The position numbers and the translations under genes are program-made. This document shows positions 28,801 through 41,271 of a DNA stretch of 64,000 nt, piece after piece. The stretch spans positions 100,098-164,097 of the forward strand of contig ARYC01000474.1 of NCBI GenBank assembly GCA_000711775.1, given 5' to 3'. The stretch comes from Oxytricha trifallax. Lineage: Eukaryota; Ciliophora; Spirotrichea; Sporadotrichida; Oxytrichidae. The notes under the pieces were generated by a model that saw only the letters and a program-made list of their open reading frames with translations, ran no database searches and was not told the DNA's origin. The stretch's first letter is position 1. The number at the start of each line of letters is the position of its first letter.

Positions 28801-30570
28801 TAAGCCAATGCCTAAGTTAAAAATTAGGTAGATCTAACTAGCATTGAAGAAAATAGTCAAAGTTAAAGTTTAGATAAATCGAGAAAGATTTTAACTTTAA
28901 ATCAGATTGATAAAGAATCAAGTGTAGGTAGTAAAGAAGAATTCAATTGTACAATAAGTGAAACTTCGAATATCTCAGCATCCACTGACAGAGAATAAGT
29001 AATGGTAAGATCATTATTTCAAATTAAGTTCATTTTAGCTAAACTTGGAGAATGTGCTATTCATTGAAGACCGTTTGCATTTGGTTTATGAGAGGCTAAG
29101 ATCCAATAATTATCTTGAAGAGACTTTTAAAATTATTGAACTCTGTGAAGATTGGTGGGAATTACTTAGATAAGAAGCATCTCTATTCGAAGTTTATGTA
29201 TGTAATTTTTCATTTCATTGAAACTTTTATAGAAAATCTTCAAAGATGAGCAAACATAGAAAAATCTTAGAAAATCCTTGATCATATAAATGATTGTAGT
29301 CTCATTACTTGGGTATTTATTGTCACAGGAAGAGCATTAAAACTTTATCGCTTACTTTAGAAATCTAAGTTTATACATGCATTAGAATTTCTTGATACTT
29401 GTTTAGTATATTATGGACCGATTCCCTTAAGAAATGATTCCTGCTAATGTATGGGCAGAACAACTTAATAAAGTCATAAAAACTAAGGTGCAAAAGAAAT
29501 TGTCAAAGTCAGAGAGGCTGAAAAATTTGAAGCAAAATGTTGATATTCTGGTTAACATTCTTAAAACTATTAATACTAAAGCTCTTTAAGAAAAATAAAA
29601 AAAGTCTGATCCAATTAAATCTGAGATATATTCTCATTAAATCTTCTAAGCTATCGCTGATATTCTAAAAGGCTTAGAAAAAATGACTTTTAAAGAGGCA
29701 AAGGATATTATGGGTAAAAGTTTAAGAGAGGATTACAGTATCTTGGAGCAACAGTCTGCGCAATAAAATTAACTGAGAAAATAAGCTGCAGAGCTAGCAT
29801 CTTAAGTATAAGTAGATAATACTTTAGCTCTAATACCTTCTCCTTATGTTAAAAATCCTACAAAAATGAAGTATACTCTTGTTCTCGACTTAGATGAGAC
29901 CCTTTTGCATTATTACGAAAAAAATGAATATGAAGGAGAGCTAAGAATTCGACCAGGTGCTGACGAATTTTTGAGGCTGCTATCTGATCACTATGAAATT
30001 ATGATTTTCACAGCAGCTATGTAGGATTATGCAGATTGGGCACTTGATCACTTCTAACACAAAGATTGCATCTCTTATAGGCTTTATCGTTAACATGCCT
30101 TGCCATTTGGAGGATTTTATGTTAAGGATCTTTCTAGAATAGGTAGAGACATTTCAAAAATGATCATTGTCGATAATATTGCAGAGAACTTTTAACTTTA
30201 GCCAGAAAACGGAATATTTATAAAGAGTTGGTTTGCTGATCTCTAAGATACCGCTTTGCTAGAACTTGGACCACTTTTGGTTTCAATTTCAGAGAGCAAT
30301 ATTAATGATGTAACTGAAGCACTCAAACTTTTCAGATTGCACATGCTCGAACAAATGGCTAAAGGTATCATGAATCCCACTTAACACTTGGCTTAAAATA
30401 TTAAAGAGATAAACTTATAGAATAAAATAAATTACTTTATTTGCTTATTAAAGTCAAATTTACTTAAAAACCATACAGAAAATTAAAATAAAATGTAATA
30501 AAATCATTCAAAATAAAAAGATGAAATCTCAATGCTATCATCCAGATCTGGCACTTCAAAGAAATAATGA
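25824..30570 (+). CDS. Large Gln/Asn/Ser-rich protein with C-terminal FCP1/SCP-like (DLDET) phosphatase domain
   Basis: Probable start MINNADALSASPSTPNSY at 25824, then MDSs at about 26200-26460 (DVFLVKKYLGKSNFILQ...FRKVAQILKLNELVKLVYTS) and from about 26640. A long Gln/Asn/Ser region follows, with a CxxC...CxxC pair (CCICKKERE, ICQQCKG) near 27875-27970 and an acidic segment near 28610. A helical region (28990-29800) leads into the phosphatase domain at about 29860-30410: TLVLDLDETLLHYYEKNE (catalytic D-x-D-x-T), FTAAMQDYADWALD, GGFYVKDLSRIGRD, MIIVDNIAENF. Introns at about 28395, 29003 and 29197 are 34-44 bp. TGA at 30568. The phosphatase call is solid. The substrate (RNA polymerase II CTD or other) is unknown, and the N-terminal joins are inferred. 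Confidence 0.78.
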
Positions 30571-30755
30571 AATAATTTGTTATAATTTCAATATATAAAT
30601 GTTTATAAATAGTTTAATTAATAGCGACTAAAATATATTTCTCAAGATAGTTTACTCCAATTTTCTATTGACTTTTTATCTTTCTATATAGATTCTATAT
30701 AATTTCTATATTATATTTTATTACAAATTATTAACTTTAATTAAAATATAAAAGT
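30571..30755. other. Short intergenic spacer
   Basis: 185 bp of AT-rich DNA between two co-directional genes; nothing recognisable. Confidence 0.4.
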
Positions 30756-33700
30756 AATGAACAATCGTTCACTTTAAAGGAATTCTTAAGTGAGATAAAG
30801 TAGCTTAATTGCTTTGGAACCTTTGCAAAAGCAAAATCTCAACGATTATATAGATAGGGATCTGAATAACATAACAGCTTCTTAAGTGAACTTAAGACCC
30901 CAAGATATGATTATAAGACACAGCCAAAACGAATAATTACTCAATAAATAGAATTTCAATCATTAATAATCGAATAAGAAATAAAAGATGCAATAAAACG
31001 TGAACACTAACAACTCTTCATAAGATTACCTATAGAACAACCAAGGTACTTAAAGTTTCTCAACTTTAAAAAGAGACATGCATAAATACAACGACTTAAG
31101 CCTCTAAAATGAATATAAGAATGCTACTAACATAGTTTAGTAATCTATAAACAATATAGACTTCGGAAGATTTAAGTAAAATTTGTCAGTATAACATCAG
31201 ACTTAATCGAACTTTAAGTAACAGTTACCTTATTCCATCAAAGATTAAATTATAATAAATGCAGCAAGGAAAAATGGCATGATATCTTAAGGTGCTATGA
31301 ATAGCATGCAAAGCAGTATTAGTTAAGATTATATGTAGTAGAATTAGCGATAAGGTAACAGCATTGATTATTTGTAGAAAAGAAGGCAAACTTATGTTTA
31401 ATAGGATGCTAAAATACCAAACACTTAATAGTACATTAAGCGAAATATAGGATAATATGTTGCTTAGAATAGGGGGTCTTCTCTATAAGTTGATGCAGAT
31501 TTAATTAAACAAAATTATTAAGAAATGATAAGAAGATTTTAAAAGAACTTAAATTCCATTCAATATGGCAAGCTGTTTAATTACTTAACTAGTTAGAGTT
31601 TTTAAAGAATATTACTTGATAGATAACATGATAGAAAAGCTATATAAAATACCATAAAGGATATAATGGGAATTACTTTATAAGAAAGTGATGTAAATAC
31701 AATTTTATAATACACAATCTTAAGCAAAGAATCAAATGATTATGGATTTAGTTCATCTTAAAAAATGCAAAAGAATGACACTCTTAGACTTCTAACAAGA
31801 TCTGTTTAAGATTTACCTTAATTAAACACTTAAAACCTGTAACAGTAATTTGGTGTCGATGAGGCAAATGAGAGATCAAGATTTTTTTCACCTCATTCTA
31901 AGTCTAAGTTTTCGGAAATTAGCAAAAGTACTTCTTTTTCCAGACCATTCACAAGCATTTCATTTGTGAGTTCTACTACTATTGGCACTTCATTGACTTA
32001 AAAAATAGAACGATTGAATAAAACAACTTTGAAATCAATTGCCAAGAATATAATCCAATGCAAAAACTAGATTGAATAAAGTTTGAAAGTTAATAATCTC
32101 AATCTTAAATCTATGTTAACAATAGGTGAGATAGTTATGTACCTTTAAAATACTGATGTGAATTTAACATTAACTTAACTTCAAAATGTACTTGTTGGCA
32201 TCTTATTAATTCAGTATGCCAAGAGTGACATGCTGCTGAGCTTTAAAACTATTTTGAAAAGCTGTTAGAATTACATTGATTAGAGTGATGTTGAAAAGAA
32301 AGATTTCTTTAATCGCAGTAAAGGAGAGAAGCTATTTGATGATATTAGAGATTATAAAATCCAAATTGATTGATTTTTAAAAATTATTAAAAATAAAGGT
32401 TTATCTATTTGAAACATTCAGATTTGAGACAAGTTTACATGAGGGCTACAGAAACAGACATAGACTAATTTGATAAGACTGTAATGAGTCAAGATCATTT
32501 TCTGAAATACGTGAAATCTATTGTAGGAGATAAATATTCAACTAGGGAAATTGAAATGATTTATAGAAACATGGTTAGCACAAAACCTTTGAGTTTCACA
32601 AGATTTGCTAAGTTGTTTAGGTAAGGAAAATTTATAAATTAACATTTTATAGTTCTAAACCTGTAGAAGAAGTATGGTTTAATATCGGAATAAAAAACAT
32701 AAAAGACTATATATTAAGAAAGAGACTTACAAGTATTGACTCGTTTGAAAGATTCTTGACTATATGTGGATAAAAGGAAAGTGGGAAACTAAATAAGTTA
32801 TAGTTTAGAGAAGTTCTTAAAAGGGAAAACTTGCCATTCAGTTTTGTTTAGATTGACTTTTTATTCAATAAATTTGATAAATCATAAGATGGGTATGTTG
32901 ATTCTAAAAAATGGTGCTTTATCATTTAAGATGATCGTAAGTTAATATTACTAGTAATTTTTGAATTTAGACCTCAACCCTTTGCAAATATTAAGAGAAG
33001 TTATAGAAAGATATGAGCTTACTGGAGAAGACCTCTTACAAAGAATGGATAAAAGATTAATGGATCCACCTCTTAACTAATAATAATTTAAAGATTGCCT
33101 GATGAAATTAGATAATTCTCTTACATCACTTCAATTAAAAAGTTTGTTTGAACTCTTAAAAAATTCAGATGAAAGTAAAGTTGAGATATAGTAACTCATA
33201 ATAAATCTCACTGGAGAATAAATAGATACTGTAAATTTTAAAAAGGAGATGACAAAGAAAATTTCTGATTTTATAGTTAAAAACGAAAAAATAGGATTCT
33301 TAAGAGATAGCTTCGAAAAATTAGATGCTACTCACAATGGATTAATATCTACAGCTTAATTATTAACTGTTTTAATATAGCTTAAGCTGCCCTTTTAACA
33401 AATAGAACTTGAAAAGTTTATCAGACACTTAAAAAAAGACAACCGAAATATGATAAACTATTAGAATCTTTTGAATTAGTTCGAGAATACAAAAGATAAT
33501 TTTCCTTTAAAATCAATAGGGATGCGTCTATAAGTTTTCTTAAAGCAAAATCATCTCACTCCAAGAACTCTTTTGGATAAGCTTATTTTAACTAAAAACT
33601 CGTCAAATAAAAATAAACATTAATCAAAGCAAATTAAATATGTGAGCATTTCATTCTTCGCGAAGTTTATAAAGGCCAAAGTAGACAAAAAGAAAGGCAT

Positions 33701-36700
33701 TGAAGAAATAAAGGAATTAATCAGATTAATAGATCTAGATAAAGATAGTAAAATAGGGGAGAGTGATTTAGAGGCATTTCTTGGTAGAATAAATTTCTAA
33801 GAGTTCTTTGAAAATAAAACTGCATTCTCCTCTCCTGACAAGCTAATTTAAAATAAAATGACTCCATACTCTGAGAGTAAACTAATGTCAAGATCATAAA
33901 ATAGCTACGCACCATACTCAACAAGTTCAGCTGCCAAAACTATGACGTTTATCAGTAGCTCTGTCGATGAGAATTCATAAAATCAGTTGTTTCCAAGAGA
34001 GCAACTTAATGGTGATAAATTAGTTTAAGTACTAAATAAAGTCAAAGAAGACATGAAAACTAAAAATGTTAACGTAGTAGAAGCCTTCAAGATATTGGAC
34101 AAAAATTTAGCTGGTCTCTTATCATTCGGTATTTTTTCAAGACAAATAGATTAAATTACACAAATTTCACAAGTTCTTAAAGAGAAACTATTTGCCAAGA
34201 TGGACACTTTGAATATTGGTTTAGTTTCATTTGATCAATTTATGGATTTAATGAATAAGAGTGCAGTTAAATTGAGAGAGGAAAATTTGAATGTAATTAA
34301 GGATTCTTTTGAATGGGAGTAAAACATCGTCAAGGAAATCCAAGATTGGATTAGATCTAAGAATTATTCCATTACTGATGCATTCAAAATGATTGACTAA
34401 GATTTTGATGGAATCATAAGTTAAATGGATTTGAAATCGTTTCTGCTTTAAGTCTTAAAAATTAAGTCTGAGGAAATTCATCCAACAAGATTGCAAAGAC
34501 TGTATAAGATCTTAGATTTAAGTAAATAAGAGAAAATTATGTAATCAGATTTTGAGAGCATTTTTGCGACATTCTAGAGAAATAACTCATCTACTTTTTC
34601 TGATTAATTTTCAGGAAATGGAATTAGGTCATAGAGCTACAAAAGTAGATTTTCACTGAAGAACTAAACAGGAAGTTTACCTGAAATTAAAGAAGAGAAC
34701 AATTAAGTTTTTGATTGGCAGGCAGGTTGCATTTTTCAGATAGGAACTTACATATCAAAAAAATATGCAAATTTATAAGACAGCTTTGAAAGTAAGAAGA
34801 TTATCTCAATCAAATAGGTTATTATAGGCAGAAATATTATTTTAAAATTATATTTATAAAAATAATCAATCTAAGTATTAAATTCCATTATTATTTTTGC
34901 AAAATATCTAAATAAAATAAAACTTACTTAAAAAATAGGATATTATGTTTTATCTAGTATGATGAAAAAGTAGATTATCAAATATGGTGCGATTGATTTA
35001 AAAAATATCAATTGAAACAAATTTATCTCAGCTCAAAAATGAGTTTAAAAATCGTTTTATCACAATAGGAAAGATTAAACAATTCAAGATTGCTTTAGAA
35101 TAACTCTTTATAATATTATAAAGACTGAAGCAAGTCATTAATAATATTAATCAACAACTTGTTAAATTTATTTCAATTTATCATTTATTTTAGGCAATAT
35201 AAATAATCATAAACTCAATTTTTACATTTATCAAAGTGTTTTGATATTTAATCGAAGTGTTTAAACCTTAAAAATTATATTATTAATTGTTTTACTTTCA
35301 ATATAAGTTTAAATAATATTTGTGAAGTGATAATATGACTCTAAAATCTTTGCCTATTTTCAACTCATACTAATAAGCATAAGATTAGGGTTTTCTATAA
35401 GATTTTTCATTTTGCCTGCAAATCTTGCTACAGTTGCTCCATCTAGGATTCTGTGATCAGCTGATATGCTAATATTGATCTATAAAAGAATTATAATATA
35501 AAAACCACTTTGTTTAACTTACAGTATCCTCTGGTACGAATCTATAACCCTCCTTAGTTGATGGATCTTCAACATATTTAGCAATCTTTCTAGCTCTTCC
35601 AATAGCCATAATAGAGCACTGAGGCCTCAAAATAGTGGGCACGAAGTAAGTACCTCCCAGGTTTCCAACGCTGCTCACGCTGAAAGTTCCATCTGCGAAA
35701 TCTTTTGGTGCCAACTTTCCTTGCTCTGCTTTGCCTCTCAAAACACCGAGCTCGTCATTTATTTATAGGATAGACTTATTTTACACTTTCTTGATGTTTG
35801 GTACTGTCAAACCGTCTTTTGAGTCAATTGCAATTGTGAAATTGTGATCTTTCTTTAATATTAATATTATTAATTAAGAAATGGAAGAAATAAATGGCTT
35901 TTAAATAGAATTTGTTCTATTAAAATTTTAAGTCTTTCTTTATAACATATTCCTTGATATAGCCTTCATCATCAGTCTCAGGGTTGAAATGAGAATTTAT
36001 AATTGGGAAATCAGTAATTGCTAAGGATGCAGCTTTAATAAAGAAGGGCAATAATGTCAAAGATGAATATGTCTTTTTAAGCATTTAAAAAATTTGATAT
36101 AAATTTCTGTCAACTTAATGTTATGTTTTTAAGAAATACTAAATTTGTAAAATTTAATCATTTTTCTTAGTTCAATGAGGTTTGTGGCATCAATTTCGTC
36201 TTAAAAAGTGAAGAAAGGAATTGATCTAGAATCAGTCATGGTCTTTGCCATACCTTTGCTTACACCAGTCAGCTTTACTACCCTAATAATTAGTAAATTA
36301 ATTTTAAAATGAATAATATGAGTAAGTTAAAATTTTGACATTCAATTGCAGGATTTTTAATCTTATTAAATTTAGTGCGTAATTATAATCCAAAACTAAG
36401 ATATTAATATTTTTAATATCCTCAATTTACTTGAAATTTGTCTAAATTTGTTTAATTACAAAAACATCATCTTTGATAAAAAGTTTCTTACTTATCTTCC
36501 TCTGTAATTCCAGTAAGTGGTGGCAACTTAGGAATAATCATGCCAATGCTTTGTACTTTCTGCTGATAATTTTAACTGACTGAACCTGTTTGCTGTGTTG
36601 AGGTTTATACTGACTGAGTATTCCCACTCATGAAATTGAGGATGTCTTCTTTGGTGACTCTGCCACTCTTTCCCGTGCCTGAAATCTCATTGATGTCCAC

Positions 36701-39700
36701 TGAGTTCTTCTTCGCAATACTTCTAACAGCTGGAGTTGCCAAAGCTTTTTAATTACCTGGGGATGCAGTGAGCTCTTTCTCTGTTGGCTATCTGCTTTAT
36801 TGCTGAATAATTTAACGGCAAAATGGGGATAGTAAAAAAAGATATTAAATATTTTATTCATTTTAATAGTGAGAGCTTTGAACGACTTCTTGAACTGGAG
36901 TGCTAGATTAAACAGCAGCATTTACTGTTTCTTATCCTGGAACATCATCAACTTAAATTTAAATAATGTTATGATATTCTTTTAATATAAAGCGCATTAA
37001 CATTTTTATCAACTTCAATTTCAGCTAGTGCGTGTCCAACCAAAGCAACATCATCCACATTGAAATAAAGTTTTCTAACAATTCCATCGTGAGTAGATGG
37101 AATTTCAGCTACTGCCTTGTCTGTCTCTACATCACAAACATTCTCAAACTATAAATATCATGATAAGTACGTTTGTAATTCAAATATGTGATTATCATTG
37201 CTCAATATCAAAGAATTTCTTATTATTTCTCAATTCAATCATGAAAGAGTAATTTTAATTTTACCTCTTTAATTCTTTATCCTTCTTTGACATGCCACAC
37301 TTTAAGCTTAGCCTCCTTGGTGCCCTCCCCAATATCTCCAAGCTTAATTTTAATCATTTGCCCGAAGTTTCTAACCATCATCTATAGACACACTTTGTTA
37401 TATATTTGTAAATGATTGCGTACAAAGTTTTATACTAAAGGACTATGGAAATGGGTATTAGCAGCGACTTTTAATAGTTGTGATCTGAACATCATTTTAC
37501 TTATTTGATATCTTAATATAATATAATTAGAAGGCTTATATTAGTTTTAATATCATTATCTTTCTCACACAAATCTATTTAGATTTTCCATACTACCAGA
37601 AAATTAATGCTTAATTCTATTTAATATTTTAAAGGTTTGGCCTTTGAAAAATAGTGTTTTATATCTCAATCAAAAATTCTTAAAATTATATCTATAGGTA
37701 TTGCCTCTCACTCAGCAGACCAGGATTCTATGATTAAATTCGCAGATTTTATGAATTTCATAAACAAGGACAATGTGTTGCATGGTTTCAATTTAACCTA
37801 GTAATTGTATCAGAGGTTATTCGCTGCTATGGACCCACATAAAAAAGGCTACTTGACCATAGCTGATTGGAAATTGCTCTATTGTAAGAATTTCTTAAGT
37901 AATTTTATATATAAATCAAATATAGAGAACTTCAATACAGTAGGTGGGAATTTGCTTGATATATAGGGGACGTTTGCCAGCTCATTTATCGATTGTGAGG
38001 AGGCTTATAAATATATAAAATCAGTTTCTAAGAAATAAGATCCAAACTCTAATGAAAGATATATATTAAGTAAATAATCTCTTATAAAATTAATAGGATA
38101 TTTCTAATTCAATAATAATGGAGAGTTGACATTTATTGGATTTAACAAAGTAGTTTAGCAGTTATTAGGTGGGAGATTATCAAATGATTAAGTGTAATAA
38201 GTTTGGAATATGATTTAAAGCAAAGCAACATACAAAAATTCTCTAAATTCCTCTGACTTTAACTTGCATTCATTTAACATATATTTACTTTTAAGTAATT
38301 AAATAGACTAGCTTTTTATTCATATATTAAAGCTTATAAATTCAAAAATAAACTTAAGATTTCTCACTCAAATAAAATAAAATAATTATAGATTTCGGTG
38401 GCCTTCTGTAATATAGAGGGGAGACTCAATATCAAGACATGCTAACTAAACAGCTAAATCGCACTTAATAAATGACAAGGTCGCTTTCTTTTGCTTCACC
38501 TACATAAACCTTCTCTCAAAAAACTAAATTTAATAATTTGGACAATTTATTGAGACAATCTCAATCCCAATTAAAGCAAAAAATTGATATATCTACTATA
38601 TTATTTATGATTATAACTTATTTGTAAATTATCCTTGTATGTATATTATACTTTTATGTTTAATTTTATCAGATCTTTAAAAAATCTATAAATTTTATAA
38701 AAAGATAAAATTGATGAAGCAGGATTGAATATAAATCATAACAATCAAAGTTCTAATGCAAATACCAGATAATTTTTTAACTTCAGTGGAAGTGGAGCAC
38801 CCTCAGGTTTAGACCCACTTCTCCAAACATAGCTGCAGAATAATTTTACACTTGATAAACTGAGGAGAAACCTAAAAACGATGAGTATTTAAAATATTAA
38901 GGATGTTTGTGATTGTGACAACTTGCTTATTTTTAATAAATTCAATTGTTATAATATTTAAAAGTCTGAAAAAATACCAAGAAATACATATTTTAAAACT
39001 CTGGGAAGACATCAAGTATAGAATTTAAAAACGCAATGAAAAAGCTTGGAATAAACTCTAAAGAAATAGATAGACTAATGGAAATATTAATTTACAACTA
39101 AGAGGGAATGATTGATTTGAACTTGCTTTAGTCTAGGCTTTAGAGAATTGAGTAAGTTATAGTAACCTATTCCTTTAAGGAAATTTCTAAATCGTCTAAT
39201 ATATATAGTGGAGAGGAAGAATTGCTTGATAAAAGAAATAATAAGCGAATTGTGGAATTAAAGAGAATGATGAATGAGTAGATGACTTCGCCAGAAGATG
39301 CCTTCAGATAAACTTGAATATATTTAAAATGGATATAATTTATTAACTTTAATTTGTAAAGTTTCTTTAAACCCCAATTTTATGTAAGTACTAGATTTAA
39401 ATTTGTATCCAATGTAATTTTAGTTTGACAAGGAAAGTAAAGGCAGGTTGACATACCAAGATTTCTAAAATCTCATATAAAAACTCTACGATTTGCTTAA
39501 ATAAGAACCCCCCTCTTACCCTATAATGAAGGATATGTTTGATTAAATTGACATAAGGAAGGATGGAATTATTGATTTTACAGAGTGGACTAAGACATTC
39601 ATAAACACTGGTTTATCTCATGGGTAATTGCTCAATTAAAGTTCCACTTCATAACTGCTGCTTGGTAAATATTTTAATATGTAATCTTATATATATAGCT

Positions 39701-40664
39701 ATGGTTGGATTATTTTCACTGTGATGTAATATTAAATTATTTTTTATAATTTTGGTAATTATAACAACAGCAGTTAACAGAAACAGCAATCTCCTACGTT
39801 ATCAAATTTCTTCACTTAGAATACTTCATAACTTCTTGGTGATAAGCAACTTCTCCAAAATATTAATAATTCTAATTGGATCACAAGCAAAGACTACTCA
39901 CAGTTTATTACTTTAGTTGCCAAGAATAGAAAATAACTCGATAAATTATTTAGATAGTAAATTTTAAAATATATCATTAATGGAACTTAAATGTGATTAA
40001 TTATTTTTATTTTTTGAGGAATGAATTGGAAGATTTTATTATTTTCTATAAGATTGAATCCTAAAAATACTATTCTATATTATTATTATTAATGTAAATA
40101 TAGTTTTAATATTATAAAATATCATACATTATTATTTTGTTTTCTAATTTAAAAAGAGAGAAAATATTTGGAAAAAAAATTGTTTTGTTCATTAAATTTA
40201 ACTTCAATCATTGTTGTGTATTAGTTTTAACTCTATAACAAAATTATAAAAAATCTTATAAAAAATTACATTGAATGACTAAAAATAATTAAATTTGAAT
40301 TGAATTACCGTTATTTTTAACACTAACTAAATCTTTTATTATTTAGTGAAAATCTTAACATTGAAAACTTGCTGCCAATCTAATTAGGTTTATAGCTATT
40401 CAAGTAATTTGTCAAAGATCATTTCCTTTCGAATATTTTAAATTTCATGTTATTTTTATCACTTCGCCGTAAAAAACTATCAAGATATAGTAGCTTTTTT
40501 ATATATCCCTGAATAGAATTAATTTTTATAAGAAATAGTGGTAGCAATAATACAAAGACAAATTAGTTGACAAATATAGAAGATTGGAAGATCGAGCAAA
40601 TAGTGGGGCCATTTTAAGAACTTAAACACGGGGAGATGGTTCTAAATTACTCAAAAATGCTTGA
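30756..40664 (+). CDS. Giant multi-EF-hand protein, split around a nested gene
   Basis: Start MNNRSLQRNSQVRQSS. The N-terminal 400 or so residues are Gln/Asn/Ser-rich. Repeated EF-hand-like segments follow: DKSQDGYVDSKKW, DATHNGLISTAQLL, DLDKDSKIGESDLEAFL, DQDFDGIISQMDLKSFL, and after 37.7 kb DPHKKGYLTIADWK, DKESKGRLTYQDF and DIRKDGIIDFTEW. Several loops lack the full Asp pattern, so not all will bind calcium. Introns at 32621-32652 and 32937-32970. The plus-strand reading stops near 35110 (RFITIGKIKQFKIALEQLF) and resumes at 37693 (IGIASHSADQDSMIKFADF); a TATA repeat joins them in frame. Further IESs lie at 38.3, 38.6, 38.9, 39.3, 39.7 and 40.0-40.5 kb. Last MDS ends DGSKLLKNA, TGA at 40662. 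Roughly 2,000 residues. Cellular role unknown. Confidence 0.72.
35113..37696. other. 2.58-kb IES containing a complete gene, pointer TATA
   Basis: TATA at 35109-35112 and 37693-37696. Keeping one copy turns I-A-L-E-Q-L-F into F-I-G-I-A-S-H-S in the EF-hand frame. Alternative short pointers break the frame. The insert holds the E2 acyltransferase gene on the opposite strand with about 200-250 bp on each side. Pointers of 4 bp are weak evidence alone; the frame, EF-hand periodicity and lack of a start or stop at the edges support it. Confidence 0.7.
35360..37495 (-). CDS. DBT: Lipoamide acyltransferase (E2) of branched-chain 2-oxoacid dehydrogenase, nested in an IES
   Basis: Mitochondrial E2 core enzyme of Val/Leu/Ile breakdown; transfers acyl groups from lipoyl-Lys to CoA. 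Start ATG-ATG at 37495, with an Arg/Ser-rich presequence-like N-terminus (MMFRSQLLKVAANTHFHS). The lipoyl domain has IKIKLGDIGEGTKEA, then ENVCDVETDKAVAEI with the lipoyl-Lys in DKA, and RKLYFNVDDVALVGHAL, which resembles DBT more than PDH E2. The E3-binding domain has ATPAVRSIAKKNSVD...GTGKSGRVTKEDIL. The catalytic domain ends in ISADHRILDGATVARFAG with the H-x3-D-G site and ENPNLMLISMS. TGA at 35362-35360. It is split by several short IESs (near 37150-37265, 36780-36930, 36300-36490, 36070-36170, 35850-35935, 35480-35520), so the nested gene itself needs rearranging. Confidence 0.88.
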
Positions 40665-41271
40665 TACTATTAGAGATAGGCAGAGAAACATTGGGAGCTT
40701 CCCCAAACATATATGACACAACTTCTTATGCCTATAAAATCTATTAGAATTTAATTATCTTTATATAACTTTTATGTAGATTGTACTGATATAAATAAAA
40801 ATTTACAGTCAAATCTCTGCCAAAATATTAAATATAAATATTCATAATCATTCAAATTTATCAGTAAAATAAAATTATAAAAAAGGAAATTACAAATTTT
40901 TAGATATTTAATAAAAACCTAATTATATAGCTTTATTAATTAGTATAGTAAAAGTTTGAAATATTTTGAAAATCCATATCTTGCAAGAATTTTAAAGTTT
41001 GATAGTTATATTTAGCATTATTTATATACAGACTTATAAATTTGAATATTAAATATCCAAAAAACTTAATATAAAATTATTCAGTCTTTTTTAAGAATTC
41101 ATTGAGTAAGTCGAATTTATATTTGACTTTAAATACTTAAATTTTTATAACATTTTTTTATTAGATTTTAAGGAGCACATTTGCAGTAGTAAATATATAT
41201 TCAACAATAATAAATCACGAAATCCAAATCTAAAAATATAATAATTAAAAGTATTGTGAAACAAAAGATCA
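40665..41271. other. Intergenic AT-rich spacer
   Basis: About 600 bp between co-directional genes, highly AT-rich; no gene, repeat end or telomere-like motif seen. Confidence 0.45.
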
